Positions 35,739 to 43,534 of a stretch of DNA of 57,000 nucleotides are shown here, piece by piece (position 1 is the stretch's first letter; every line of letters begins with the position of its first letter). The stretch comes from an uncultured Mollicutes bacterium. GTDB lineage: Bacteria > Bacillota_I > Bacilli_A > UBA3375. The position numbers were made by a program, and so were the translations under genes. The DNA lies in the NCBI GenBank assembly GCA_900551955.1, contig UWSE01000003.1, forward strand, positions 1 to 57,000, in the 5' to 3' direction. The notes beneath the pieces are model-generated. The model saw only the letters and a list, made by a program, of their open reading frames with translations, had not been told where the DNA came from and made no database searches.

Positions 35739-36125
35739 ATGAAGTTAAATTTAAGTGTTAAAAAAATTTTTGAAAAAGAGTTTAATACTAGTAGAAAAGG
35801 TTTTGACCAAGAAGAAGTAAATGAATTTTTAGATTTAGTAATTGAAGATTATGAAACAATTGCCCAATATATTCAAGAAGTTAAACAAACCAATCAAGAA
35901 TTAAGAGATGAAAACTATCGTCTTAAAAAAGAAATGATGCAAAGAAAAAATGGCATGTTAAGTCAAGAAGACACATTAGATTTATTACCCCAAAAAGCAC
36001 AAGATGTAGTGGAAGCTTCAGCAGAAGTTAATAATGATATCGAAGAAACTCGTCGTTTAGATGAGTTAGAGCAAAAAATGGATCGTATGGAAAAAATCCT
36101 TTTACACTTAGAAGAAAAATTATAA
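35739..36125 (+). CDS. DivIVA/GpsB-family cell division protein
   Basis: 128 residues. An N-terminal DivIVA domain (about 1-60) has KIFEKEFNTSRKGFDQEEVNEFL, followed by a coiled coil (about 35-70), a short linker and a second C-terminal coiled coil (about 105-127). Length and the position directly before rnpB match GpsB (YpsB) of Bacilli, a coordinator of PBPs at the septum. The first residues are longer than in GpsB, so I do not assign the symbol. GAGGAG at 35729-35734 selects ATG 35739, just after the prfB stop. Confidence 0.85.
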   Translation: MKLNLSVKKIFEKEFNTSRKGFDQEEVNEFLDLVIEDYETIAQYIQEVKQTNQELRDENYRLKKEMMQRKNGMLSQEDTLDLLPQKAQDVVEASAEVNNDIEETRRLDELEQKMDRMEKILLHLEEKL

Positions 36126-36131
36126 TTTTAG

Positions 36132-36160
36132 ACCCGATTATTAACTAATCGGGTTTATTT
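36132..36160 (+). terminator. Terminator of prfB-divIVA-like genes
   Basis: ACCCGATTA (36132-36140), TTAAC loop, TAATCGGGT (36146-36154), then TTTATTT. Confidence 0.88.
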
Positions 36161-36169
36161 ATATTAAAA

Positions 36170-36178
36170 TGGTATAAT
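36170..36178 (+). promoter_or_regulatory. Extended -10 promoter of rnpB
   Basis: TGG-TATAAT, TATAAT at 36173-36178. Predicted start at 36185 coincides with the first base of the P1 helix (36184), which calibrates the promoter model used for other genes here. Confidence 0.88.
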
Positions 36179-36182
36179 AATT

Positions 36183-36526
36183 TATGGCAATGTGAGGTAC
36201 TTGCGCAAGTAATTGTGAGGAAAGTCCATGCTCGCACAAACTGCGATGTTTGTAGTGATTGTACTAGATGAAACAATAAATCTAGGCACATATTTGTGAC
36301 GACGGATCCTAAACCTAAGGTTGATCTATGGTTTAGTCCATAAAGTGCCACAGAGACGAGACTTTAAGAAATTGAAGTGTGAAACGCGGTAAACTCTGCA
36401 AGCGAGAAACCCAAATTTTGGTCGGGGAACTTAGTTGTTGGGAAATGAACTAACACTGAGCTAGGAAACTAGAGATAAATAAGTACCACTTAATTGGACA
36501 GAACATGGCTTATGATCATTGCCATT
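36183..36526 (+). ncRNA. rnpB: RNase P RNA
   Basis: Catalytic RNA that trims tRNA 5' leaders. The ends pair as P1: ATGGCAATG (36184-36192) with CATTGCCAT (36517-36525). Universally conserved elements are present: GAGGAAAGTCC (36217-36227), GCCACAGAGACGAGAC, GTGAAACGCGGTAAACTC, and ACAGAACATGGCTTA (36498-36512). At about 343 nt it is shorter than Bacillus RNase P RNA (about 400 nt). It follows a DivIVA/GpsB-like gene as in Bacilli. No terminator separates it from plsC, 30 nt downstream. Confidence 0.96.
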
Positions 36527-36555
36527 AATTAAATATAAAGTAACTCAGGAGTGAT

Positions 36556-37239
36556 ATGATTAGAAAAATATGGTTGTGGATATGGATTGTAATAATTGCA
36601 ATATTATCTTTACCTTTTTTATTAGTAGCTAAAATTATTAATAATAAAGAATTAAGTCTAAAGATGATTCATTATGTATGTAAACCGATTAATTTCTTTA
36701 GTGGTAATAAAATCCATTTAATTGATTTTAATAATTTAACAGATCATACCGACTATGTATTAGTTGCTAATCATTTATCATTTTTTGATATATTATCATT
36801 AATGAGTTTTATTGATAAACCAATTGTGTTTGTAGCCAAGAAATCTTTATCTAAGATTCCAATCGCTACTCAATGGTTTAATACGCAAGATACAATATAT
36901 ATTGATCGAGATGATGTTAATAGTGGAATTACAACAATGAAAAAAGTAATTGGGCATATGAAAAAACATGAAAGTGTGGGATTATTCCCGGCTGGAACAA
37001 GAAGTAGTGAAGAAGTAGAATTTAAACCAGGGATAATTAAAATCGCCCAAAAAAATAAAAAAACGATTATCCCCCTAACAATTCAAAATACTAATCTAGT
37101 ATTAGAAGATCGAAAAGGAAATAAGAAAGTAGATACTTACTTTACTTTCCATAAACCACTTACATATGAAGCATATCAACATTTAAGTTTAGAAGGTTTA
37201 TGTAAAGAATTAGAAGATATTGTATATATGCGAAAATAA
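36556..37239 (+). CDS. plsC: 1-acyl-sn-glycerol-3-phosphate acyltransferase
   Basis: 227 residues. An N-terminal membrane segment (about 5-25) precedes the acyltransferase core: HX4D as NHLSFFD (His73, Asp78), YIDRDD, then FPAGTRSSEE and a TIIPLTI strand. PlsC forms phosphatidate from lysophosphatidate at the membrane. CAGGAG precedes ATG 36556. It has no obvious promoter of its own, so it may be expressed as a processed transcript with rnpB. Confidence 0.92.
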   Translation: MIRKIWLWIWIVIIAILSLPFLLVAKIINNKELSLKMIHYVCKPINFFSGNKIHLIDFNNLTDHTDYVLVANHLSFFDILSLMSFIDKPIVFVAKKSLSKIPIATQWFNTQDTIYIDRDDVNSGITTMKKVIGHMKKHESVGLFPAGTRSSEEVEFKPGIIKIAQKNKKTIIPLTIQNTNLVLEDRKGNKKVDTYFTFHKPLTYEAYQHLSLEGLCKELEDIVYMRK

Positions 37240-37246
37240 GGATTAA

Positions 37247-37277
37247 AAAAAGAGGCTAACGCCTCTTTTTGTTTTTT
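37247..37277. terminator. Bidirectional terminator between plsC and the FKBP-like gene
   Basis: AAAAAGAGGC (37247-37256), TAAC loop, GCCTCTTTTT (37261-37270). It has T-runs on both strands and serves convergent genes. Confidence 0.93.
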
Positions 37278-37282
37278 ATATC

Positions 37283-38044
37283 TTAAGCAATACTAGCTTT
37301 ACCTTTTACTTCTGCTAATTTAGTACTGATTTCATTGTTTTGAGTTTCAGCATCAGTAACACTTTGAGTTAATGAATCATGTAACTCAGGGATTTTAATA
37401 CTATCATATTTAGTTCGCATAGTTCCATAACTTGAATTAGCTTTTCCTTGAGCTGTAGTTGCTTTAGATACTTTTTCACTTATTTTAGCACTATTTGCAC
37501 TAGCATCTTGATCAGCTAATTTGTTAGCTTCATCTAAAAGTTTCATCGCTTTTTTGTATTCACTATCAAATTCTTTTTTAGCTTTGTCATAGGCTTTTTT
37601 AGCACTTCCATTAACAGGATAACAAGCATAATCAGAACCAGTACAACGATTAACTTCGGTAATAGTAATATTTAAAGTTACACTTTTACCTGCTAATTTG
37701 GATAAAGAACCTCTATAGTCTTGAGGGATATCAACATGTACATCATTGATTGTTTCACCAGCTTTATGGTTAGAAACAGCTTCTTCAATTTGTACAGGTT
37801 CTTGCCAATCCCCTAAAGTTACTTGACCTTTATTCCAATTAGTATTGGCGTTAGTAGGATCTAGGATTGCTTGAAGTTGAGTTCCTTCACTATCAGTTCC
37901 ACTGAAAGTGAAATTAATAGTATCCCCACTTCTAGCTACATTAGATTTTGCTAATGGTCCTCTAACCCATGCTATTAATCCTGCACATGCTAGCAACACA
38001 ACTGCTACTAAAATATAGAATTTTTTATTGCTTCTTTCTTTCAT
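37283..38044 (-). CDS. Membrane-anchored extracytoplasmic FKBP/trigger-factor-like protein
   Basis: 253 residues. One N-terminal membrane segment (about 8-26) without a lipobox in standard position anchors it outside. Residues about 38-131 resemble an FKBP prolyl isomerase of trigger-factor type: GDTINFTFSGTDSEG at the start, then EEAVSNHKAGETINDVHVDIPQDY and LAGKSVTLNITITEV at the end. Two cysteines follow (NRCTGSDYACY). The C-terminal about 110 residues are helical, Lys/Ala/Ser-rich and probably coiled coil. It could assist folding of exported proteins; isomerase activity is unproven. The gene has its own promoter. Confidence 0.65.
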   Translation of the reverse strand: MKERSNKKFYILVAVVLLACAGLIAWVRGPLAKSNVARSGDTINFTFSGTDSEGTQLQAILDPTNANTNWNKGQVTLGDWQEPVQIEEAVSNHKAGETINDVHVDIPQDYRGSLSKLAGKSVTLNITITEVNRCTGSDYACYPVNGSAKKAYDKAKKEFDSEYKKAMKLLDEANKLADQDASANSAKISEKVSKATTAQGKANSSYGTMRTKYDSIKIPELHDSLTQSVTDAETQNNEISTKLAEVKGKASIA

Positions 38045-38066
38045 CTTGCTCCTTGCATTCCTTTAA

Positions 38067-38075
38067 ATTATAGCA
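38067..38075 (-). promoter_or_regulatory. Extended -10 promoter of the FKBP-like gene
   Basis: Minus strand TGC-TATAAT, with TATAAT on plus bases 38072 to 38067. Predicted start is near 38060, followed by AAGGAGC before the ATG. Confidence 0.78.
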
Positions 38076-38082
38076 TTTTATA

Positions 38083-38418
38083 TTATTTTTCGCAAGAAAT
38101 TATGTTATTAATCCCTTGTTCATCAATCAATTTGATATCATAATAAATTTCATATTCATTATCTTGTTTTTCTATCTTTAAAATAGCAGGATTATCCTTT
38201 AATGAAGTAAGTGCTCTTTCACTAACTCCATTAATAGCAATATGGAAATCCTTCATAAAAACGGTATTATCTAAAGTTTGGCGCATATTGGCGCGAAACA
38301 TCTCTAAATATTCTTCTCTTAATACTTTTTGTTCAGCTATTTCTTCAGGTGTTAATCCCTCTTTTTTTTTCTTTTTCGCTAACTCATTAATACGAGCTAT
38401 TAATTGATCTTTTTCCAT
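38083..38418 (-). CDS. DUF896 (YnzC-like) protein with C-terminal extension
   Basis: 111 residues. The first about 55 match the DUF896/UPF0291 helical hairpin: [44 protein letters not shown]. Standard members are about 60-80 residues. Here an extra about 55-residue alpha/beta segment follows ([36 protein letters not shown]) that I do not recognise; its pattern could be a small ACT- or ferredoxin-like fold. In Bacillus YnzC is linked to the SOS regulon, with no known activity. It overlaps miaA by 19 nt. Confidence 0.8.
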   Translation of the reverse strand: MEKDQLIARINELAKKKKKEGLTPEEIAEQKVLREEYLEMFRANMRQTLDNTVFMKDFHIAINGVSERALTSLKDNPAILKIEKQDNEYEIYYDIKLIDEQGINNIISCEK

Positions 38419-39254
38419 ATATTTCCTTGCTGCTTTACAACTATTTCTGCTGGATACTTATTAATCCATGTTTGTTGTCTTTTAGCGTAATTTCTTGTTT
38501 TCTTTTTAATTAATTCAATACATGCATCAAGATCAAGATTACCATCTAGATATTGATGCACCTCTTTATAACCAATTGCTTGTTGTGATAAGTAATTAGG
38601 TTCAAATTGTTTAACTTCATCTATTAAACCATCACTAATCATTTTATCTACTCGATGATTTATCTTGTCATATAAAAGATTACGATCGATATCAATTTTA
38701 ATAAAAAGTGGTTGATAAATTAATTCTTTTTTTTTATTACTAATATTTAAATTAAGTTCAACTTTAGCAGCTAGAGCCGCTAACCGTTTATGATTATTAT
38801 AATCACTATGATTTAATTTAATATTAGCTTTATTGATAATCTCTTTTAAAGTAGCTATATTCATGTTATCGTATTTAGCTTTTACTTTGGTATAATCAGG
38901 GTTATCATTGAACTGATAATTATAGATAATACTATCTATATATAAGTTACTACCACCTACAATAATTGGAACTTTTCCCCGCGCTTTGATATCTTCAATA
39001 CAAGTGCGGGCTAGGCTTTGATATTGACTAACGTCAAAGGATTGTTGATAGTCAATAATATCAAAGAGGTGATGGGGAATATCACCTTGTTCTTGGAGGG
39101 TGATTTTTCCGGTTCCAATGTTCATCTTGCGATAAACTTGGAACGCATCACCATTGATGATTTCACCATCAATTGCCCGGGCAACTTCTATTGATAAATT
39201 GGTCTTGCCACTACTGGTTGGACCAATAATAAATATTACATCATAATTTTTCAT
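38400..39254 (-). CDS. miaA: tRNA dimethylallyltransferase
   Basis: 284 residues. It transfers dimethylallyl from DMAPP to A37 of tRNAs reading UNN codons, linking to the MEP genes ispE and ispF. P-loop [15 protein letters not shown] is near residue 9, then [42 protein letters not shown] and a C-terminal [16 protein letters not shown] at 39254 is preferred over an upstream in-frame start because AAGGAC lies at proper distance and the promoter is just upstream. It is divergent from typA. Confidence 0.94.
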   Translation of the reverse strand: MKNYDVIFIIGPTSSGKTNLSIEVARAIDGEIINGDAFQVYRKMNIGTGKITLQEQGDIPHHLFDIIDYQQSFDVSQYQSLARTCIEDIKARGKVPIIVGGSNLYIDSIIYNYQFNDNPDYTKVKAKYDNMNIATLKEIINKANIKLNHSDYNNHKRLAALAAKVELNLNISNKKKELIYQPLFIKIDIDRNLLYDKINHRVDKMISDGLIDEVKQFEPNYLSQQAIGYKEVHQYLDGNLDLDACIELIKKKTRNYAKRQQTWINKYPAEIVVKQQGNIWKKIN

Positions 39255-39269
39255 TTTTGTCCTTAACTT

Positions 39270-39282
39270 ATTATATAATACC
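39270..39282 (-). promoter_or_regulatory. Promoter of miaA
   Basis: Minus strand carries TGG-TATTAT and, six bases further, TATAAT (plus 39275 to 39270). Either -10 would give a transcript starting before the AAGGAC site. Confidence 0.6.
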
Positions 39283-39314
39283 ATATTTATAATTGTATAT
39301 TGAGCTTGTTAATA

Positions 39315-39323
39315 TGTTATAAT
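39315..39323 (+). promoter_or_regulatory. Extended -10 promoter of typA
   Basis: TGT-TATAAT, TATAAT at 39318-39323. Predicted start is near 39330, followed by AAGGAGA. Confidence 0.82.
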
Positions 39324-39345
39324 AATTAAGTATTTAAGGAGATTT

Positions 39346-41160
39346 GTGAAAAAAGTAAAAAATATCGCAATTATAGCACACGTTGACCACGGGAAAACCA
39401 CTATCGTTGATCAATTATTGACAACTAGTGGGTTATTTCGTGATAATCAAGAAGTACAAGTCCGTATGATGGATAGTAATGATTTAGAAAAAGAACGTGG
39501 AATTACGATTTTAGCTAAAAATACAGCCGTTGAATATAAAGATCATGTAATTAATATTCTAGATACACCAGGGCACGCGGATTTTGGTGGAGAAGTAGAA
39601 CGTATTTTAAAAATGGTAGATGGTGTATTATTAGTAGTTGATGCTTATGAAGGATGTATGCCTCAAACACGTTTTGTGTTAAAAAAAGCTATGGAACAAG
39701 GGTTAAAACCAATTGTTGTAGTTAACAAAGTTGATAAACCACAAGCCCGTTGTGATGAAGTAATAGATGAAGTAATGGAATTATTAATTGAATTAGATGC
39801 TGATATTGAACAACTGGATTTCCCAGTTGTCTATACATCAGCAATTAATGGTCAATCTGGATATAGTCCTAAAGAATTAGTTAATGATATGACACCTTTA
39901 TTTGATTCAATTATTGAAAATATTTTAGATGCACCACAAGATATTGATGCTCCATTACAAATGCAAATTTCATTATTAGATTATAATGATTACGTTGGAC
40001 GTATTGGAATTGGACGTATTAATACAGGTAAAGTAAAAGTAGGACAAACTGTTAGTTTATCAAGAAATGATGGTAGTGTTGAAAACTTTAAAGTAATTAA
40101 GTTATTTGGATTTTCTGGGTTAAATCGTGTAGAAATTGATGAAGCTTATGCAGGTGATATTGTTGCGATTGTTGGTAAAGATGATATTAACGTATCAGAA
40201 ACAGTTTGTGATGTTGATCATGTAAATCCTTGTGAAGCATTAAGTGTTGAAGAACCAACATTACAAATGGAATTTATGGTTAATGATTCTCCATTTGCCG
40301 GTAAAGAAGGTAAGTTTGTAACAGCTCGTAAATTAGAAGAACGATTACACTTACAAACACAAACTGATGTAGCTTTACGTGTAGAAGATACTGATGATCC
40401 AGCTAAATTCTTAGTATCAGGTCGTGGGGAATTACATTTGTCAATCTTAATTGAAAACTTGCGTCGTGAAGGATATGAATTACAAGTTGGTAAACCAAAA
40501 GTAATTTTTAAAGAAATTGATGGAGTGATGTGCGAACCAACTGAGTTTGTTAGTATTGATGTTCCTGATGAGTATGTTGGTAGTGTGATTGAAGCTTTAG
40601 GACACCGTAAAGCAGATATGCAAGAGATGAAACCAACTAACAATGGTACAACTAAATTAGAATATATAGCATATGCTCGAGCATTAATTGGATTTAGTCA
40701 AGAGTTTATTACGATGACTAAAGGTTATGGAATTTATTCACATATTTTCTTAGAATATAAACCGAAAATGGAATTAGATGTCAAGACACGTTTTAATGGT
40801 GTATTAATTTCGATGGATCAAGGTAAAACTACAGCTTATAGTATGTTTAAATTAGAAGATCGTGGAATTATGATTGTTGAACCAGGTGTAGATGTTTATG
40901 AAGGAATGATCGTTGGAATTCATAATAAAAATAATGACTTAGTAGTAAATGTTACAAAACAAAAAGAACAAACTAATGTGCGTAGTGCAACTAAAGATAA
41001 TACTATTACGCTTAAAAAATCTAAACAAATGAGTTTAGAGCAATATATTGAAATGTTAGCAGATGATGAGTTATTAGAATGTACGCCAGAAAATATTCGT
41101 TTACGTAAGCGTTATTTAAATAAAACAGAACGAATTAAACATGAACGTGGAAAACTATAA
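39346..41160 (+). CDS. typA: Ribosome-associated GTPase TypA/BipA
   Basis: 604-residue translational GTPase with a role in ribosome assembly and stress. G1 is AHVDHGKTT (about 11-19), the switch I region is [11 protein letters not shown]3 is [14 protein letters not shown] and G4 is VVNKVDKP. The EF-G-like domains and the BipA-specific C-terminal domain (residues about 480-600, with [20 protein letters not shown]) follow. Start is GTG 39346 after AAGGAGA. No terminator is seen before nfeD. Confidence 0.97.
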   Translation: MKKVKNIAIIAHVDHGKTTIVDQLLTTSGLFRDNQEVQVRMMDSNDLEKERGITILAKNTAVEYKDHVINILDTPGHADFGGEVERILKMVDGVLLVVDAYEGCMPQTRFVLKKAMEQGLKPIVVVNKVDKPQARCDEVIDEVMELLIELDADIEQLDFPVVYTSAINGQSGYSPKELVNDMTPLFDSIIENILDAPQDIDAPLQMQISLLDYNDYVGRIGIGRINTGKVKVGQTVSLSRNDGSVENFKVIKLFGFSGLNRVEIDEAYAGDIVAIVGKDDINVSETVCDVDHVNPCEALSVEEPTLQMEFMVNDSPFAGKEGKFVTARKLEERLHLQTQTDVALRVEDTDDPAKFLVSGRGELHLSILIENLRREGYELQVGKPKVIFKEIDGVMCEPTEFVSIDVPDEYVGSVIEALGHRKADMQEMKPTNNGTTKLEYIAYARALIGFSQEFITMTKGYGIYSHIFLEYKPKMELDVKTRFNGVLISMDQGKTTAYSMFKLEDRGIMIVEPGVDVYEGMIVGIHNKNNDLVVNVTKQKEQTNVRSATKDNTITLKKSKQMSLEQYIEMLADDELLECTPENIRLRKRYLNKTERIKHERGKL

Positions 41161-41182
41161 AATCTTATTATTTAGGGAAAAA

Positions 41183-41191
41183 TGTTATAAT
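41183..41191 (+). promoter_or_regulatory. Extended -10 promoter of nfeD-SPFH
   Basis: TGT-TATAAT, TATAAT at 41186-41191. Predicted start is near 41198, which excludes the ATG at 41196 as start codon of nfeD. Confidence 0.8.
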
Positions 41192-41207
41192 TAGTATGGA
41201 GGAAAAG

Positions 41208-41627
41208 ATGTTTAATATATGGTTAATTGTCCTAATTGCCGGACTAGTAATCGAAATTTTTACAGTTACATTAGTTTCGATCTGGTTTGCGTTAGGAGCA
41301 GCTTGTGCTTTAATTGCCCAAAGCTTTGGTCTATCACCAGTTGTCCAAATTATAATTTTCTTAGTTGTAAGTATTGTGGCAATTATATTAACTAGACCCT
41401 TATATAAAAAATTAAAATTAAAAAAAGATGTGAAATTGAATACAGATAAAAATATTGGTAAACGTGGTTATGTCACTAAACCAATCGCACAATATGGTAG
41501 TGGTCAAGTAAAACTTGATGATACATATTGGAGTGCAAGAGGTACTAATGAACAAGCTATAGCACTAAATACTTTAGTGCAAGTTGTTGATGTTGAAGGT
41601 GCTAAATTAATTGTGGAGGAAGTGTAA
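41208..41627 (+). CDS. NfeD-family membrane protein
   Basis: 139 residues. Two or three membrane segments occupy residues about 2-70 (IWLIVLIAGLVIEIFTVTLVSIWFAL split over two helices), followed by the NfeD OB-fold domain with GKRGYVTKPIAQYGSGQVKLDDTYWSA. NfeD proteins pair with SPFH proteins in membrane microdomains, as here. ATG 41208 follows GGAGGA at 41198-41203. The stop is one base from the next ATG. Confidence 0.88.
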   Translation: MFNIWLIVLIAGLVIEIFTVTLVSIWFALGAACALIAQSFGLSPVVQIIIFLVVSIVAIILTRPLYKKLKLKKDVKLNTDKNIGKRGYVTKPIAQYGSGQVKLDDTYWSARGTNEQAIALNTLVQVVDVEGAKLIVEEV

Positions 41628-41628
41628 T

Positions 41629-42531
41629 ATGGAAGTAGGAATTTTAGTAGTTTTAGTTTTAGTAGTATTATTAGTAATTATTGTTGCTAGTGGAATTTTA
41701 ATTGTAAGTCAATCTAATGCTTATATTGTAGAACGATTCGGTACATTTAACCGTGTATTACTTGCCGGACTTAGATATCGTATCCCATTTATTGATCGTG
41801 TTGTAATGCGTGTATCTTTAAAAGAACAAGTTGTTAATTTTGATCCACAAAAAGTTATTACTAAAGATAACGCAACAGTTACAATTAACTCAATTGTTTA
41901 TTTTGTTGTAACTGATGCGGTTAGTTATACTTATGGGATTAATAATCCAATTATGGCTATTGACCAATTGACTGCAACAACATTAAGAAATATTATTGGT
42001 CAATTAGACTTAGAACAAATCTTATCAGCACGTGATCGTATTAACTCAGAAATTTTAGTTAAATTAGATCAAGCAACAGATAAATGGGGAATTAAAATTA
42101 CTCGTGTAGAAATTAAAGATATTATTCCACCAGCTGATATTCAAAATGCCATGGAAAAACAATTACGTGCAGAACGTGATAAACGTGAACAAATCTTACG
42201 TGCTGAAGGGATTAAAGAATCTTCAATCTTGACTGCAGAAGGGGAACGTCAAGCTGCAATCCTAAGAGCAGAAGGAGAAAAACAAGCGATGATTGAACGT
42301 GCTAAAGGACGTGCTGAATCTCAACGTTTAGTTTATGAAGCTCAAGCTAAAGGGATTGAATATATTAATCAAGCTAATCCATCTCAAGAATATGTACAAT
42401 TACAAGGATATGATGCATTAGTTAAATTAGGACAAAATGATAGCTCGAAAATCATTGTCCCTACAGATTTACAATCACTTGCTGGTAAAGCAACATTATT
42501 TGGAGAGTTTGTTAGAGAAGATGATAGATAA
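41629..42531 (+). CDS. SPFH/band 7 (stomatin-like, QmcA-type) protein
   Basis: 300 residues. An N-terminal membrane helix (about 3-25) is followed by the SPFH domain (SNAYIVERFGTFNRVL, VVNFDPQKVITKDNATVTIN, TTLRNIIGQLDLEQIL) and a long Ala/Glu-rich coiled coil (about 170-250, EQILRAEG repeats). These proteins form large cage-like membrane assemblies, often with FtsH or NfeD. Start ATG 41629 follows GGAGGA at 41615-41620. A strong terminator follows. Confidence 0.92.
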   Translation: MEVGILVVLVLVVLLVIIVASGILIVSQSNAYIVERFGTFNRVLLAGLRYRIPFIDRVVMRVSLKEQVVNFDPQKVITKDNATVTINSIVYFVVTDAVSYTYGINNPIMAIDQLTATTLRNIIGQLDLEQILSARDRINSEILVKLDQATDKWGIKITRVEIKDIIPPADIQNAMEKQLRAERDKREQILRAEGIKESSILTAEGERQAAILRAEGEKQAMIERAKGRAESQRLVYEAQAKGIEYINQANPSQEYVQLQGYDALVKLGQNDSSKIIVPTDLQSLAGKATLFGEFVREDDR

Positions 42532-42534
42532 TTT

Positions 42535-42566
42535 AAATGCCATTGCTTAATGCAATGGCATTTATT
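42535..42566 (+). terminator. Terminator of nfeD-SPFH
   Basis: AAATGCCATTGC (42535-42546), 5-nt loop, GCAATGGCATTT (42552-42563). Confidence 0.93.
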
Positions 42567-42576
42567 AATATTTATA

Positions 42577-42582
42577 TATAAT
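42577..42582 (+). promoter_or_regulatory. Possible promoter of the small transcript before cutC
   Basis: TATAAT at 42577-42582 without the TG extension, in an AT-rich stretch. Predicted start is near 42589. Confidence 0.4.
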
Positions 42583-42588
42583 AATAGA

Positions 42589-42664
42589 ATTAAGCAGTAG
42601 AAATGTTAATGATAAATACAACTTGCCAAGATTGCTTAAAAAAGCATTGAAAAGATGCTTTTTT
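42589..42664 (+). ncRNA. Candidate small RNA or attenuator leader ahead of cutC
   Basis: A stretch of about 76 nt lies between a -10 element and a clear terminator. Inside, TTAAGCA (42590-42596) can pair with TGCTTAA (42633-42639), whose last two bases overlap the left arm of the terminator. A 15-codon frame (42603-42650, peptide MLMINTTCQDCLKKH) ends in the terminator loop. No known RNA family is recognised. It may be an sRNA or a peptide-coupled attenuator. cutC also has its own promoter downstream. Confidence 0.4.
42638..42664 (+). terminator. Terminator of the small transcript
   Basis: AAAAAAGCAT (42638-42647), 7-nt loop, ATGCTTTTTT (42655-42664), then more T's. Confidence 0.85.
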
Positions 42665-42674
42665 ATTTTTTATT

Positions 42675-42683
42675 TGCTATAAT
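42675..42683 (+). promoter_or_regulatory. Extended -10 promoter of cutC
   Basis: TGC-TATAAT, TATAAT at 42678-42683. Predicted start is near 42690, followed by AAAAGGGGC. Confidence 0.8.
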
Positions 42684-42704
42684 AAACATATAAAAAGGGG
42701 CATA

Positions 42705-43463
42705 ATGCAACACTTAGAAGTAATGTGTGGAAGTTATGATGATTGTCTAGAGGCATTTTTAAATGGTGCTAAAAGTATCATCTTAGCTAGTGATTTATCC
42801 GTTGGTGGATTAACTCCAAGTTTAGCGACTTTAATGTTAGTTAAACGAGACATAGATATACCTGTGTATTGTATGGTACGTCCACGTCCAGCTGGATTTA
42901 ATTATCAAGGAAGTAATATTGAATCAATGTTTGTTGATGCGCAAATCTTTTTAGATAATGAAGCAGATGGCATTGTTTTTGGTTTTCTTGATGAAGAGCA
43001 TCAAATCAATCAAGAACTAACAATGCAAATGGTCGATTTAATTCACAGCTACAACAAAGACGCAATTTTTAATCGGGCTATTGATGTTGTAACTGGCCTT
43101 GAAGATGGAATTACAACTTTAATTAAGTGTGGTGTAGATCGCGTAATCTCTAGTGGTGGAAGCAAAAATGCACTATTAGGTATTGACAAACTAACTGAGT
43201 TAGTAAATCAATTCCTAGACAAGATTATCATTACTCCAACTGGAGGAATTAATGTTGATAATGCTAGAGATATTATTAATCATATCAATGTCCCAATGAT
43301 TAATGCATTGTGTAGTAAGATTGCACTTGATCAAACTACTAGTAATAAAACTATTAGTTTTGATTACTTGCAAACACCTAATGGTTATATGCAAGTTGAT
43401 GCTAATAGCGTTAAACAACTAGTCAGTATATTGAATGAAAATAATCAACAACAAGATAACTGA
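42705..43463 (+). CDS. cutC: CutC family protein
   Basis: 252-residue TIM-barrel protein. Family blocks are LEVMCGSYDDCLEAFLNGAK, GGLTPSLATL, PVYCMVRPRPAGFNY, FNRAIDVV (FHRAFD in others), RVISSGGSKNALLGI and PTGGINVDNA. CutC was first tied to copper homeostasis in E. coli, a role since doubted. It ends in TGA, and its last residues NNQQQDN are encoded by the left arm of the terminator. Confidence 0.93.
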   Translation: MQHLEVMCGSYDDCLEAFLNGAKSIILASDLSVGGLTPSLATLMLVKRDIDIPVYCMVRPRPAGFNYQGSNIESMFVDAQIFLDNEADGIVFGFLDEEHQINQELTMQMVDLIHSYNKDAIFNRAIDVVTGLEDGITTLIKCGVDRVISSGGSKNALLGIDKLTELVNQFLDKIIITPTGGINVDNARDIINHINVPMINALCSKIALDQTTSNKTISFDYLQTPNGYMQVDANSVKQLVSILNENNQQQDN

Positions 43464-43480
43464 GGTTATCTTGTTGTTAA
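43447..43480 (+). terminator. Terminator containing the cutC stop codon
   Basis: AACAACAAGATAAC (43447-43460) and GTTATCTTGTTGTT (43465-43478) form a perfect 14-bp stem; the TGA stop sits in the 4-nt loop. Confidence 0.93.
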
Positions 43481-43507
43481 AAACTTATAATTGTTAATTG
43501 AAAGCTA

Positions 43508-43516
43508 TGTTATAAT
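43508..43516 (+). promoter_or_regulatory. Extended -10 promoter of pgi
   Basis: TGT-TATAAT, TATAAT at 43511-43516. Predicted start is near 43523, immediately before GAAAGAAGGA. Confidence 0.82.
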
Positions 43517-43534
43517 AATAGTGAAAGAAGGAAT

